From: Spirochaetia bacterium
Lineage (GTDB): Bacteria > Spirochaetota > Spirochaetia > Treponematales > Treponemataceae
NCBI GenBank assembly: GCA_900769985.1
Contig: CAAGIS010000062.1
Span: 1 to 28,266 of the forward strand
Length of the DNA stretch: 28,266 nucleotides
Direction of reading: 5' to 3'
Numbering within the stretch: the first letter of the stretch is position 1; each line of letters opens with the position of its first letter. Positions 14,497 through 23,901 of the stretch are shown here, in pieces. A model generated the notes under the pieces. That model was not told where the DNA came from, ran no database searches, and saw only the letters and a program-made list of their open reading frames with translations. A program made the translations under genes and the position numbers.

Positions 14497-15417
14497 ATGC
14501 TCAGTTACAGACACGCTTTTCATGCAGGAAACCATGCAGACATTTTAAAACACTCTGTTTTATTAAACATACTTGAATACTTAAATCAGAAAGAAAAGCC
14601 GTACACGATATTTGATACTCATGCAGGAAGCGGAAAATATTTTCTTTCTGACGAGCGTGCACTAAAAACACGTGAAGCAGAATCAGGTATTACGTCGTTT
14701 TTAAATGAATCAGAAAATAAAACTTTACCTGAGTCTCTTTTAAATTATCAGAAAATTACAAAGCTTTATGCCCAAAGCAATTTATACCCCGGCTCAGTTG
14801 AATTTGAAAGAATTTTTGCAAATGACTCTTGTGCTCATTTTGTAAGTGAACTCAATAATTCAGAAATTGACGTGCTGAAAAAAAATACAAGAGATTTTCC
14901 GCTTATAATGCTTAACCATAATCAAAAACCTGTAAAAACTCAGGTTTCTCACCGCGACGGACTTGAAATGATTCTGGCTCTTGCTCCACCTGCAATAAAA
15001 CGCGGACTTTGCGTAATTGACCCGAGTTATGAAGAAAAAAACGAATACAACCAGATTACAGATACAGTAATCAAACTTCATAAAAAATGGAACGCAGGAA
15101 TTATTTTTGTCTGGTATCCACTCATCATGCATCGCCTTGACGAAATCAATCAGATGAAGCAGACAATTCTTCTTGAAATAAAAAAACAGAACCAGAATAC
15201 TTCACTGATATCTGCAGAACTTTTAGTAAACAGGAAGGATTCCCACGTAGAAACAGATTTAAATAATATTTCAGGACCGCCAAGACTTTATGGAAGTGGC
15301 GTTTTTATAATCAATCCGCCATGGAAGCTTGAAGAAAAGACAAAGGACAACCTTTCTTATATTGCAAGTTGCATTTATAAAGCAAACCATCCTTCGTTTG
15401 AAGTAAAAATTTACTGA
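14497..15417 (+). CDS. rlmJ: 23S rRNA (adenine2030-N6)-methyltransferase RlmJ
   Basis: This is a 306-residue SAM-dependent methyltransferase. The family's opening MLSYRHAFHAGNHADILKH is present and diagnostic. The SAM-binding motif is DTHAGSGKY (40-48), and the catalytic motif is DPSYEEK (175-181). Most N6-adenine methyltransferases have DPPY here, so Ser177 for proline is a mild change. The C-terminus carries GSGVFIINPPW, as usual. It methylates A2030 of 23S rRNA in E. coli and is non-essential there. It starts one base after the ParB-like gene's stop without its own ribosome site, so translation is probably coupled. Confidence 0.92.
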   Translation: MLSYRHAFHAGNHADILKHSVLLNILEYLNQKEKPYTIFDTHAGSGKYFLSDERALKTREAESGITSFLNESENKTLPESLLNYQKITKLYAQSNLYPGSVEFERIFANDSCAHFVSELNNSEIDVLKKNTRDFPLIMLNHNQKPVKTQVSHRDGLEMILALAPPAIKRGLCVIDPSYEEKNEYNQITDTVIKLHKKWNAGIIFVWYPLIMHRLDEINQMKQTILLEIKKQNQNTSLISAELLVNRKDSHVETDLNNISGPPRLYGSGVFIINPPWKLEEKTKDNLSYIASCIYKANHPSFEVKIY

Positions 15418-15456
15418 CAGGAAGTGCTAAATCTGAAGTTGCTGAAACGTTTAGAC

Positions 15457-18066
15457 TTACATTTCAACTTTTACAGACAGACTGTCAGTACCATTTTCTT
15501 TGAAAATCCTGACCTTTGAATTTTCAGGAATTTTATCGGCAAGCATCATTTTTGCAAGCGGATTTTCAAGATAATTCTGAACAGCACGTTTTACAGGGCG
15601 CGCACCAAACTGCGGGTCATAACCTTTTTCTACAAGGAAATCCGTTGCACTTTGTTCTACGCATAAAGTAATATGCTTGTCCGTAACACGCGACTGAACG
15701 CGGTCAATCTGAGCTTTGACAATCTGTTCAATACATGATTTATCAAGCCGTGAGAACATTACGATTTCGTCAATCCTGTTCAAAAACTCAGGCCTGAACT
15801 TTGATTTTAAAAGATTGTCAATCGGTTCTTTTAAAGCATCAAGTTTTTCTTTTGTATCTGCTTCAAGAATCAGGTCGCTGCCAAGATTGCTCGTCATAAT
15901 GATAATCGTATTTTTAAAATCAACAAGCCGACCTTGAGAATCTGTCAACCGTCCGTCATCAAGAACCTGCAACAAAATATTGAATACATCAGGATGAGCT
16001 TTTTCAATTTCATCAAACAGAATTACGCTATATGGTCGCCGCCGCACTGCTTCTGTAAGCTGACCGCCTTCGTCGTAGCCGACATATCCTGGAGGAGCAC
16101 CAATCAGACGGCTCACACTGAATTTTTCCATATACTCTGACATGTCAATTCTTGTTAAAGACTTTTCATCGTTGAACAGAAAATCTGCAAGCGTTTTTGC
16201 AAGTTCAGTTTTACCGACACCTGTAGGTCCGATAAATAGAAAACTTCCAAGCGGTTTATTAGGGTCGCTCAATCCAGAACGGTTTCTTCTTATTGCATCA
16301 CTTACAACATTAACTGCTTCGTCCTGCCCCATAACGCGCTTGTGAAGGACATTTTCAAGTTCAAGAAATTTTTTCTTTTCTGAACTCATCATTTTGCTTA
16401 CAGGAATTCCTGTCCAGCTTGAAACGACATTTGCAATATCTTCTTCCGTAACTTCCTGCCGTAAAAGAGATTCTTCTTCCGGGCTATCACTTTCTGCATC
16501 CTGACCTTCTGCGTTTTTGGAAAGTTCGTCAAGCTCTTTTTGGAGTTCAGGGATAATGCTGTATTTTAGTTCTGCAGCTTTTTCTAGATTGTTTTCGCGT
16601 GCAAACCGTTCTTCTTCTGAACGGGCTTTTTCTAGTTTCTCTTTTACAGTGCGTACTCTGTCAATTTTAGTTTTTTCAGAAAGCCACTTTGCTTTCATTT
16701 TATCGCGGACTGCAATTTCAGCTTTTAATTCGTCTTCAAGTTTTTCAAGGCGTTCTTTAGATGCATCATCGTCTTCTTTTGACAACGACTGCTTTTCAAT
16801 TGAAAGCTGCATTATCTTGCGTTCAACCTGATCAAGCTTTGTAGGCTGACTTTCAATTTCAATCTTTATGCGGCTTGCAGCTTCGTCTACTAGGTCGATT
16901 GCCTTATCAGGCATAAAGCGAGTTGTAATGTATCTGTTTGACAGAACTGCAGCAGCAACGAGTGCTTCGTCATTAATTCTGACTCCGTGATGAACTTCGT
17001 ATTTTTCACGAAGTCCGCGAAGAATTGCAATAGTGTCTTCTACACTCGGCTCCTTACAGAATACCTGCTGAAAGCGCCGTTCAAGTGCGGCATCTTTTTC
17101 GATATACTTTCTGTATTCGTCAAGTGTCGTAGCACCTATTGCTCTAAGTTCACCGCGAGCTAGCGCAGGCTTTAAAAGATTTGAAGCATCAGTTCCACCT
17201 TCAGAAGAACCTGCTCCTACAATTGTATGAAGTTCGTCAATAAAAAGAATTATGTGCCCGTCGCTTTTCTGGACTTCCTTTATTACGGCTTTGAGTCTTT
17301 CTTCAAATTCTCCGCGGAATTTTGCACCTGCAACAAGAGAGCCTAAATCAAGAGAAAGAAGGCGCTTGTCTTTTAAACTTTCCGGAACATCACCTGATGC
17401 AATGCGGCGCGCAAGTCCTTCGACAACGGCAGTTTTTCCGACACCAGGCTCACCGATTAAAACAGGATTGTTTTTTGTACGCCGGCTCAAAACCTGCATT
17501 ACGCGCCTGATTTCTTCATCTCGCCCGATTACAGGGTCAATTTTATCCTGTCTGGCAAGAGCAGTTAAATCCTTGCAATACTTTTCAAGCGAGCGCATGG
17601 AACTTTCAGGATCCTGCGAGTCAACTTTATTATTTCCGCGTACAGATTTTAGTGCCGTTAAAATTTTGTCACGTGTAATTCCGTTTTTTTTCAGAAGGTC
17701 TCCGGCTTCTGATGAGGAATCCGCAACGGCAAGAAAAATATGTTCGCAAGAAAGATAATCATCTTTCAAAAATGACATTTCATTTTCTGCTTTTGCAAGA
17801 ACCTTTTGTCCCTGACTTGAAAGAGACATCTGCGCATTCCCTGTAATTTTTGGCAAAGAAGACAAAACGTCTTTAGCTTTTTGAATTAACTGATTATTAT
17901 TCACACCAACACATTCCACGATTGGAGGAACGATTCCGTCTTCCTGTGTCAACAATGCCAGAAGAAGATGAATCGGAGCTATCTCTGCGTGATCATTTTT
18001 TTGAGCAAGCGAACTTGCTTCCTGCAAAGCTTCCTGAGCTTTGATTGTAAATTTATCGTAATTCAT
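15457..18066 (-). CDS. clpB: ATP-dependent disaggregase ClpB
   Basis: This 869-residue Hsp100 unfoldase rescues aggregated protein together with DnaK. Domains in order: Clp_N repeats (about 1-145); first AAA module with Walker A GEPGVGKT (205-212), Walker B IILFIDE and pore loop AGAKFRG (246-252); the coiled-coil middle domain (about 400-525), the mark of ClpB over ClpA/C; second AAA module with GPTGVGKT (613-620), VILFDE (681-686) and pore loop GYVGYDEG; and a C-terminal D2-small domain. It has all key residues and normal length. There is no Shine-Dalgarno sequence; the promoter abuts the ATG. It is last in the minus-strand series and convergent with rlmJ across 39 bp, in which I see only a weak imperfect hairpin. 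I saw no CIRCE-type operator. Confidence 0.96.
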   Translation of the reverse strand: MNYDKFTIKAQEALQEASSLAQKNDHAEIAPIHLLLALLTQEDGIVPPIVECVGVNNNQLIQKAKDVLSSLPKITGNAQMSLSSQGQKVLAKAENEMSFLKDDYLSCEHIFLAVADSSSEAGDLLKKNGITRDKILTALKSVRGNNKVDSQDPESSMRSLEKYCKDLTALARQDKIDPVIGRDEEIRRVMQVLSRRTKNNPVLIGEPGVGKTAVVEGLARRIASGDVPESLKDKRLLSLDLGSLVAGAKFRGEFEERLKAVIKEVQKSDGHIILFIDELHTIVGAGSSEGGTDASNLLKPALARGELRAIGATTLDEYRKYIEKDAALERRFQQVFCKEPSVEDTIAILRGLREKYEVHHGVRINDEALVAAAVLSNRYITTRFMPDKAIDLVDEAASRIKIEIESQPTKLDQVERKIMQLSIEKQSLSKEDDDASKERLEKLEDELKAEIAVRDKMKAKWLSEKTKIDRVRTVKEKLEKARSEEERFARENNLEKAAELKYSIIPELQKELDELSKNAEGQDAESDSPEEESLLRQEVTEEDIANVVSSWTGIPVSKMMSSEKKKFLELENVLHKRVMGQDEAVNVVSDAIRRNRSGLSDPNKPLGSFLFIGPTGVGKTELAKTLADFLFNDEKSLTRIDMSEYMEKFSVSRLIGAPPGYVGYDEGGQLTEAVRRRPYSVILFDEIEKAHPDVFNILLQVLDDGRLTDSQGRLVDFKNTIIIMTSNLGSDLILEADTKEKLDALKEPIDNLLKSKFRPEFLNRIDEIVMFSRLDKSCIEQIVKAQIDRVQSRVTDKHITLCVEQSATDFLVEKGYDPQFGARPVKRAVQNYLENPLAKMMLADKIPENSKVRIFKENGTDSLSVKVEM

Positions 18067-18072
18067 ACGATA

Positions 18073-18101
18073 AATTTAGTCAGGAAATTCTTAAACGGCA
18101 A
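18073..18101 (-). promoter_or_regulatory. Promoter of clpB, predicted leaderless
   Basis: On the minus strand, -35 TTGCCG (18096-18101) and -10 TAAATT (18073-18078) have a 17-bp spacer, each matching the consensus at four of six. The -10 ends six bases before the ATG. Because the match is partial, a different sigma factor could be used. Confidence 0.45.
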
Positions 18102-18137
18102 GTAATTTTAAAATTAAAATTTTTGAACAGTTCAATT

Positions 18138-19295
18138 CTATTCTTCGACATTGCCAAATTCGCTTATACAGTTTTCTATTTTTGTATGATGAATAAGCTC
18201 TAAGTTCTTTTTAATTTTCTTGTAAATTCGAAGTTCCCCTGTTCCGTTAAAGCCACTTAAAACTTTCTGAACTTTGTGCTTGCCGATAGGCATTTCATAA
18301 TCACGAACGAGCATAACCCTTGCAGAACAGAAAACGTCTACGTCGCAGACATAAGTTCTGTTGTGTATGCTTACTGACCAGTGAAGCTGCTCATCATCTT
18401 CTTCGCCTGGAACAGGTACACAGTTAAAAACTGCATCGTATTTTTTGAATTTTCCTGATGAAGAAAAATTGAACGTGTCATTTTCAATTTTGCATAAAAC
18501 AGAAAGTTTGTCTTGATAAGTTCCTTGAATGGAAAAGCACGAATCTTCCAGAAGCTTGCCGGAAAAAAAACTTGTCATTTTGCTGGAACTTAAATGATAA
18601 AACGGTATAGGAAGAGATTTGCCCCATACTTTATCACAGTAACCGTAACTCAATTTAGGAGAAACGACATATTCTTCTGAATCCAGAACGATGCGCCCTG
18701 AATAGCTGCATAACACACCGGATGGAAGCCAGTATTTTTCGTCAGACGTCGAAATCTCCGGAAAGTCAACTTTTCTGTCATAGTGCAGATTCCAGACAAG
18801 AGAACCACTCTGGCTCATATATTCAGGGAAATTTACTGAGTCCTGTTTTGAACAGGAAATACTACCTGACAATGTATCGTCAGAAAAAAGGCTGTTTCCT
18901 ATTTCCATGCAGAAACGCCTTTTCTCGATTTTTAAATCTTTAACAGGATAAAAACAATTTATCTGTCTGCGTTCATCTCCGTAAATTCCGCCTCTTACTG
19001 CAACAAAAGACGGAACTACTTCTTCCTCACAGTTTTCACTGGAATCAATATTTCCTGTGAGAGCAGCCTGTAAATCTTCTGACTTTATTTTTGGACGAGA
19101 TTTTTGAATTAAAACAAATTCCTCTGGAGAAACAGCAGGATTTTCAATCAATAATTCAATGAAAAATGATTCTTCTTTTCCTGTAATTACATTTTTAGCA
19201 TAAAAAAAATATCTCCAGCAGTCAAAACCGTTTTTTCGCAATGAACCTTTTAGTCTATATCCATTTTTTTTAATCATTGATTTTGAAATTGCCAT
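18138..19295 (-). CDS. Hypothetical protein, beta-rich, possibly lipocalin/tocopherol-cyclase-like
   Basis: This 385-residue protein has no signal peptide or membrane helix. It opens SKSMIKKNGYRLKGSLRKNG and then has FDCWRYFFYAKNVITGKEES. It is rich in aromatic residues and beta strands, with segments such as SGSLVWNLHYDRKVDFPE and WGKSLPIPFYHLSSSKM. The general look (repeated WxLxY strands, a GY...KG opening) recalls tocopherol cyclase or AttH-like lipocalin-related proteins, but I cannot confirm this. It has an AAGGA ribosome site, a likely -10 of its own at 19320, and sits between a 71-residue protein and clpB. No function is assigned. Confidence 0.6.
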   Translation of the reverse strand: MAISKSMIKKNGYRLKGSLRKNGFDCWRYFFYAKNVITGKEESFFIELLIENPAVSPEEFVLIQKSRPKIKSEDLQAALTGNIDSSENCEEEVVPSFVAVRGGIYGDERRQINCFYPVKDLKIEKRRFCMEIGNSLFSDDTLSGSISCSKQDSVNFPEYMSQSGSLVWNLHYDRKVDFPEISTSDEKYWLPSGVLCSYSGRIVLDSEEYVVSPKLSYGYCDKVWGKSLPIPFYHLSSSKMTSFFSGKLLEDSCFSIQGTYQDKLSVLCKIENDTFNFSSSGKFKKYDAVFNCVPVPGEEDDEQLHWSVSIHNRTYVCDVDVFCSARVMLVRDYEMPIGKHKVQKVLSGFNGTGELRIYKKIKKNLELIHHTKIENCISEFGNVEE

Positions 19296-19319
19296 TTAAC
19301 AATCCTTGTAAAAGACTTC

Positions 19320-19325
19320 ATTATA
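19320..19325 (-). promoter_or_regulatory. -10 element upstream of the beta-rich hypothetical gene
   Basis: TATAAT on the minus strand, about 24 bases before the ATG at 19295, in the 62-bp gap after the 71-residue gene. No convincing -35 is seen, so this may only add to read-through from upstream. Confidence 0.35.
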
Positions 19326-19357
19326 CTATATCGGTAATTCCAAGATATGAATTTAGA

Positions 19358-19573
19358 CTATTTAAAAATTTTATCAATAGATTTTGTAAAATCCGCTCTG
19401 TCAGGAAAATGTTCATCAAGGAATTCAAAAGCGTTAATAGCATCACGCTGAACATGTTCATACCAAATGGCATACAGTTCTGGCTTTACTTCCTCTCCCG
19501 GATAAGGAGCACCTTGAATATCAGACACTAAATTCCGCATAATTTCAATACATTTTTGCAATTGTTTATCCAT
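19358..19573 (-). CDS. Small hypothetical protein (71 residues)
   Basis: The start is ATG 19573, with GAGG nine bases upstream; an in-frame GTG five codons earlier overlaps that site and is unlikely. The product begins MDKQLQKCIEIMRNLVSDIQ and ends FTKSIDKIFK. It is acidic and probably all-helical, with the centre PELYAIWYEHVQRDAINAFE. There are no membrane segments, cysteine pairs or recognised motifs. It follows the M16C peptidase by 21 bp and is probably cotranscribed. I do not recognise a family. Confidence 0.6.
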   Translation of the reverse strand: MDKQLQKCIEIMRNLVSDIQGAPYPGEEVKPELYAIWYEHVQRDAINAFEFLDEHFPDRADFTKSIDKIFK

Positions 19574-19594
19574 AAAAGTAATCCTCACTAAATA

Positions 19595-22500
19595 TTATAA
19601 CTCTATTTTCCGAATTTTGCTAGTAAGTTTACACGATTTTGGAGATAATACGGCTTTTCGTGAATCAGCGATAAAATTCTCATACATTCGCTTTGCAGCA
19701 AGATGAATGTCTGATGGAGTTATGGATAAAATTGTTTTTATGCGTTCATTCACATCGTCCTGAGAAATACAGTATAAAATACGTTCAAAACCTATGCAGG
19801 CGTTTGCTTTTGGTGTTCTTGGGCGCAATTCTGAACTGAATCTGCCGGTAATTGCTTTTTGAACTTCGTCTTCTGTAAACACCTTTTCAGAAGAAAGTTT
19901 TAGACATTCTTCGATTACGGCAAGAGATTTATAAGGATTCGGATCTCTGTAAGTGAGTACGGAAAAAATTAGCTCGATTGTATCAAGTCCGGCATTTGCC
20001 CCATACGCACCGCAGACTGTCCTGACTTTTTCCCAAAGAAGTGAATTTGAAATCCAGTGTGCAAATACAGATTCAGCGACAGCTTCTCTTGTTCCGTAAG
20101 GTGAACATTTAAAACTGCATGCCGAAAAACCGACCTGAATGTCTTTTTCAAAAATTTCAAGATTAGTATTATTTTTATAAAGCGAAACATTACTGAAAAT
20201 TTTATTTTCAACTGACTGCGGCTGTTTTTTTTCAGGGATTTTTAAGGAAAGAGAATTTGCTAAATGTTTTATCTGTTCAATTGATTCATCTTTTGAATTT
20301 TCACTGCACACAAGATGAATGACTGCTCCCGAAGAGAAAATCTTTTTTGAAATCTCAGTCAGTTTTCTACTGAGCAGTTTCATATTGTTTTTGATTTTTC
20401 TCAAGAAAAACAAGTTTTCAAGTCCGCCAGTCATCTCGTCTGCCGCCTTGCTCAAATTCATCATACAGTTTGCTCGAGATGCCATATAAATATGACCTGA
20501 AGTTGAAACTGAGTTTTCATAATCAGACAAAAATTCGTCAAATAGAATTTTAAGTCTTTTTAAATCAGAAAAATCAGGCGCGCTTATACACTCTGCAAAA
20601 AACTCAAGACAAGGTTTTATTTTTTCGTGCAGCATTTTTACGCTGACGTTAAACCAGTTTCTGCCTGTAACATTATATTCTGCAAACTGCTCTTTTATTT
20701 TTTGCGCATTTTTAGTTTTTGAGCACGACGCCGTTAGAGAAGAACTTCCGAAATCGCCTGAATATTTATTTACGACCGTCGCACATTCATTCCATGATTT
20801 TCCGCTCCAGCCGACTTCCGTAAGCATATACATCAAAGGCGAAACGTAATTATATTCTTCTGGCAAGAGAACGTCAAAAGGAAAAGCAACAGTAACATAA
20901 TCAATTCCGTTCGTATTTTCGATGTTCAGCGCAAAAGGGACTCTTCTGCCTTCTGAATATTCAAGAAGCGAAAAATCTGTCCTTATCTGTGGGATTTCAT
21001 ATTTAATATTACGCGCATTTATATGAGGCAGGCATTTTAAAATGTCAGTTTCATCCATTGTCTGAAAATCCCTGAGCTTTTTATTCTGAACTTCAAGCTG
21101 CTCATCTGAAATCTTTGACTTTAGTTTTTCAATCTGAAGCTTTTCTTTCTGTTCAAATTCTTCTATGTACTTCGGACTTGGCGTTATTACGCAAATACTG
21201 CATTGCGTGTTGTCAATAAAATATTCGCGCAAAAGATTTGTAAGGTAATTTTTGTCGTTTTTGATTTTCGTTTTTATTTTATCAAACGCATTTTTTATTA
21301 AAAGATTACTCTCAGGAGAAGCGCCGTAAATCCAGCTTTTTAAAACGCGCCGCATCAATACAAGCGAAAAAGGTCCTGAGTGTCGTACAATTTCTTTTAT
21401 CGAAAATTCCAAATCCATCAAAGCGCAGTCAATATCGTCCTGCTTTACGCCATTGTCAATCACATTTTGAATTTCAGAAACAATCAAATCGTAAACTTTA
21501 TCAACATTCTTTTTTTTAACACCGTTAAGACCAAACGATGTATAAAGAAATTTTGTCGTAGAATCAAAACCTGCTGAGCCTGCAATCTCAGTTCCAAGTC
21601 CTGAATCAAGGAGTGCTTTTGTTATCGGGGAGCCGTCATGTTCAGTAAGGATTTCTGAAACAAGCCCTGCTTCAAGATATTTTTCTACATCGACAGATTC
21701 TGAAAGCCGCCAGGAAACTATTACAGTCGGGTCTTCGTCTTTTGAAGGTGTCAGAACACTCGGAGCATATTTTCTGACATAATTTATTTTTGAAAATTCT
21801 TTCGGTTTTGAATTCTTGATTTTTTGAAGCGGCGTTATTTTCTGAACAGGATAAAAGTTTTTCCGCTGTTCAATTTTGTCAAGAAAATCGCTTTGAAAAA
21901 AATCAAGCTGCTTTTCTGTCGGAATATTTCCGTATAAAAACACAAGGCAGTTGTCAGGTCTGTAATGCTCTTTATAAAAGTCAAGATACTGCTCATAAGT
22001 CAACTCAGGAATTACAGACGGATCGCCTCCTGAATCAAGTTCATATATTGAACCGGACAAAATCGAATTTTGAACTATATCTGCGCAAACAGAATCAAAC
22101 GAAGAATAGCAGCCTTTCATTTCGTTGTAAACGACACCCTGAATTGAATATGAGCCTTTGTCATTTTTTTCAAGATGGCAGGCTTCCTGCAAAAAAACTT
22201 CTTTATTTAATTTTGGAAAAAAAACGCTGTCAGCATAAACAGAACACAAGTTAAAATAATCTTCTTCTACAACAGAAGCAATCGGATACATAGTTTTGTC
22301 GCAGCCAGTAAGCGCATTTAAAAAAGTTTTTAGCGACTGATTTTCAAGATGAATGAACGGGTCTTTTACAGGATATTTTTCTGAACCGCATAAAACGGAA
22401 TGTTCCATAATATGAGGAACGCCGTTTGAACTTTCAGGCGGAGTCCTGAAACAGAATGAACACAGGTTTTCTTTGTCGTCATTTAAAAGATGAAAAACTT

Positions 22501-22609
22501 CCAGACCAGTTTTTTTATGGCGCAGATAAATTCCCTTTGAAGAAAAATCAGGGATTTCAGTTACAGAAATAATTTCAAAGCCTTTATATTCTTTTAAATC
22601 CAAGTTCAT
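19595..22609 (-). CDS. M16C zinc peptidase (presequence protease/PreP-like)
   Basis: This 1004-residue insulinase-family peptidase closes as a clam around short unfolded peptides. The inverted zinc motif is HIMEH (His66, Glu69, His70) in NGVPHIMEHSVLCGSEKYPV. The third ligand is Glu163 in VVYNEMKGCYSS. Further signatures are FLNALTGCDKTMYPIAS and PDNCLVFLYGN. The M16C-associated middle domain spans about 450-700. The C-terminal inactive half includes TVCGAYGANAG, close to the R/Y substrate-binding region. The length is full for the family. There is no signal peptide, so it acts in the cytosol. An AAGGA site precedes the ATG. It follows the fliG-like gene by 56 bp on the same strand. Confidence 0.92.
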   Translation of the reverse strand: MNLDLKEYKGFEIISVTEIPDFSSKGIYLRHKKTGLEVFHLLNDDKENLCSFCFRTPPESSNGVPHIMEHSVLCGSEKYPVKDPFIHLENQSLKTFLNALTGCDKTMYPIASVVEEDYFNLCSVYADSVFFPKLNKEVFLQEACHLEKNDKGSYSIQGVVYNEMKGCYSSFDSVCADIVQNSILSGSIYELDSGGDPSVIPELTYEQYLDFYKEHYRPDNCLVFLYGNIPTEKQLDFFQSDFLDKIEQRKNFYPVQKITPLQKIKNSKPKEFSKINYVRKYAPSVLTPSKDEDPTVIVSWRLSESVDVEKYLEAGLVSEILTEHDGSPITKALLDSGLGTEIAGSAGFDSTTKFLYTSFGLNGVKKKNVDKVYDLIVSEIQNVIDNGVKQDDIDCALMDLEFSIKEIVRHSGPFSLVLMRRVLKSWIYGASPESNLLIKNAFDKIKTKIKNDKNYLTNLLREYFIDNTQCSICVITPSPKYIEEFEQKEKLQIEKLKSKISDEQLEVQNKKLRDFQTMDETDILKCLPHINARNIKYEIPQIRTDFSLLEYSEGRRVPFALNIENTNGIDYVTVAFPFDVLLPEEYNYVSPLMYMLTEVGWSGKSWNECATVVNKYSGDFGSSSLTASCSKTKNAQKIKEQFAEYNVTGRNWFNVSVKMLHEKIKPCLEFFAECISAPDFSDLKRLKILFDEFLSDYENSVSTSGHIYMASRANCMMNLSKAADEMTGGLENLFFLRKIKNNMKLLSRKLTEISKKIFSSGAVIHLVCSENSKDESIEQIKHLANSLSLKIPEKKQPQSVENKIFSNVSLYKNNTNLEIFEKDIQVGFSACSFKCSPYGTREAVAESVFAHWISNSLLWEKVRTVCGAYGANAGLDTIELIFSVLTYRDPNPYKSLAVIEECLKLSSEKVFTEDEVQKAITGRFSSELRPRTPKANACIGFERILYCISQDDVNERIKTILSITPSDIHLAAKRMYENFIADSRKAVLSPKSCKLTSKIRKIEL

Positions 22610-22665
22610 TTTTTTTCCTTATGCTGCAAAATGAAGTTTTTAAAATCTATTTCAAATTCTATTTG

Positions 22666-23892
22666 TCATACGTATTCTTCTTCATCACGCCCTTTTATTA
22701 TCAGCTTGCCAGATTCCCATGCATGCCGCAGATGAGAAAAGAATTTTTGAGTAATATCGATGCAGTCTTTTTTTAAAATCGGCTTACGGTACTGTTCCTC
22801 TTCGCATACTGCAGTTGCGCGAATTGAAGACATATTGGAAAGAATTTTCTGCCTGAAATTTTCTGTCTTGTCCGCAATTAAAAAAGCAATCTGAACGTCG
22901 TCAAGTTCGCGCAGATATTCTTGAATAAACCTGTCATCGCTATTTAAAACATCATCGATTGTAAACAGGCGCGACTGAAGTTCATCGCTCAAAAGCGGAT
23001 CAGAATCTGCAATACCAGAAATTATTTCCTGTTCAGATTTGAAATCCATTTTCTTAAGGATTTCGGCAAGAACAGATTTTCCGTCGATAACGTTTGTCTT
23101 GACTTCAATTTGCGAAAGTGATTTTTCGTGCATTGCCTTGTCAACGCGTTTTAAAACGTCAGGCATAACTTTTTTTGATTTTGCAAGATTTACGATGACT
23201 TCTTTTTTGTCTTCCGGTGAAAGCATATTTATAATGTCAGCAGCCTTCTTTGGCGGAATGTACGAAAGAACAAGCGAACGCACCAAATTGGATTCTTCTT
23301 TTAATAATTGCATAATCTGCTCAGAATCTTTGTCTGCAAGATAGGCAAACGGTTTTTCCTCTTCTTCGATTGACAGGCGCTCCATTAAATCTTCTGCACG
23401 CTGTCTGCCAAAAGCTTTTTCAAGAATAATCTGCGCAGTATGAGTTCCGCCACCCTCTTTTACTTTTTCGATTAACGAATTAAACTCTTCTAAAATTGAA
23501 AGCGCTTCATCTGGATTTATTTTTCGTACGGCAGTAATTTCGGGAATGATTTTTTCTGTTTCTTCCTGCGACAGATGTTTTAAAACTAAAGCAGCCTGAT
23601 CAACTCCGATTAAAATCAAAAACTTTGCAACACGGCGGTAGACATCTTCCTTGCCGTCTGGAGAAGCAGGAACTTTTAAAAGCCCTCCTTTAGTTAAAGC
23701 TTCAGTTGCTGCTTTTAGTTCCGGGTCCGATGTAAATTGTCTATCTGAAGAATTTTTAAAAGAATTTTTTACAGGAGTTTTTTTCTCAGGTGCAACTGAC
23801 GATGTACGGATTTTATCTTTTGCTATATCTTCGGATTTTTTTATATCAGATGCTTTTTTATATGCGTTCAACCTGTAATCATTTAAATTCAT
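22666..23892 (-). CDS. fliG1: Flagellar switch protein FliG paralogue (spirochaete FliG1 type)
   Basis: FliG forms the rotor ring of the flagellar motor and turns stator force into torque. With ATG 23892 (AGGA upstream) the protein has 408 residues, longer than usual because of a charged, disordered N-terminus (about 1-80). FliG_N is at about 84-185, FliG_M at 186-265 (SYIPPKKAADIINMLSPEDK) and FliG_C at 270-400. The torque helix FTIDDVLNSDDRFIQEYLRE (310-329) keeps the charged DDR...R-E-D pattern. The EHPQ motif of the middle domain is replaced by EESN (about 200). Spirochaetes typically have two FliG proteins; this divergent one fits FliG1 rather than the main FliG2. No other flagellar gene is nearby. 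Confidence 0.82.
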   Translation of the reverse strand: MNLNDYRLNAYKKASDIKKSEDIAKDKIRTSSVAPEKKTPVKNSFKNSSDRQFTSDPELKAATEALTKGGLLKVPASPDGKEDVYRRVAKFLILIGVDQAALVLKHLSQEETEKIIPEITAVRKINPDEALSILEEFNSLIEKVKEGGGTHTAQIILEKAFGRQRAEDLMERLSIEEEEKPFAYLADKDSEQIMQLLKEESNLVRSLVLSYIPPKKAADIINMLSPEDKKEVIVNLAKSKKVMPDVLKRVDKAMHEKSLSQIEVKTNVIDGKSVLAEILKKMDFKSEQEIISGIADSDPLLSDELQSRLFTIDDVLNSDDRFIQEYLRELDDVQIAFLIADKTENFRQKILSNMSSIRATAVCEEEQYRKPILKKDCIDITQKFFSHLRHAWESGKLIIKGRDEEEYV

Positions 23893-23901
23893 TTTCACTT
23901 C

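Noticed and set aside
18067..18137. CIRCE operator before clpB
   Set aside because: No TTAGCACTC-N9-GAGTGCTAA-like inverted repeat is present; only a sigma-70-like promoter was seen.
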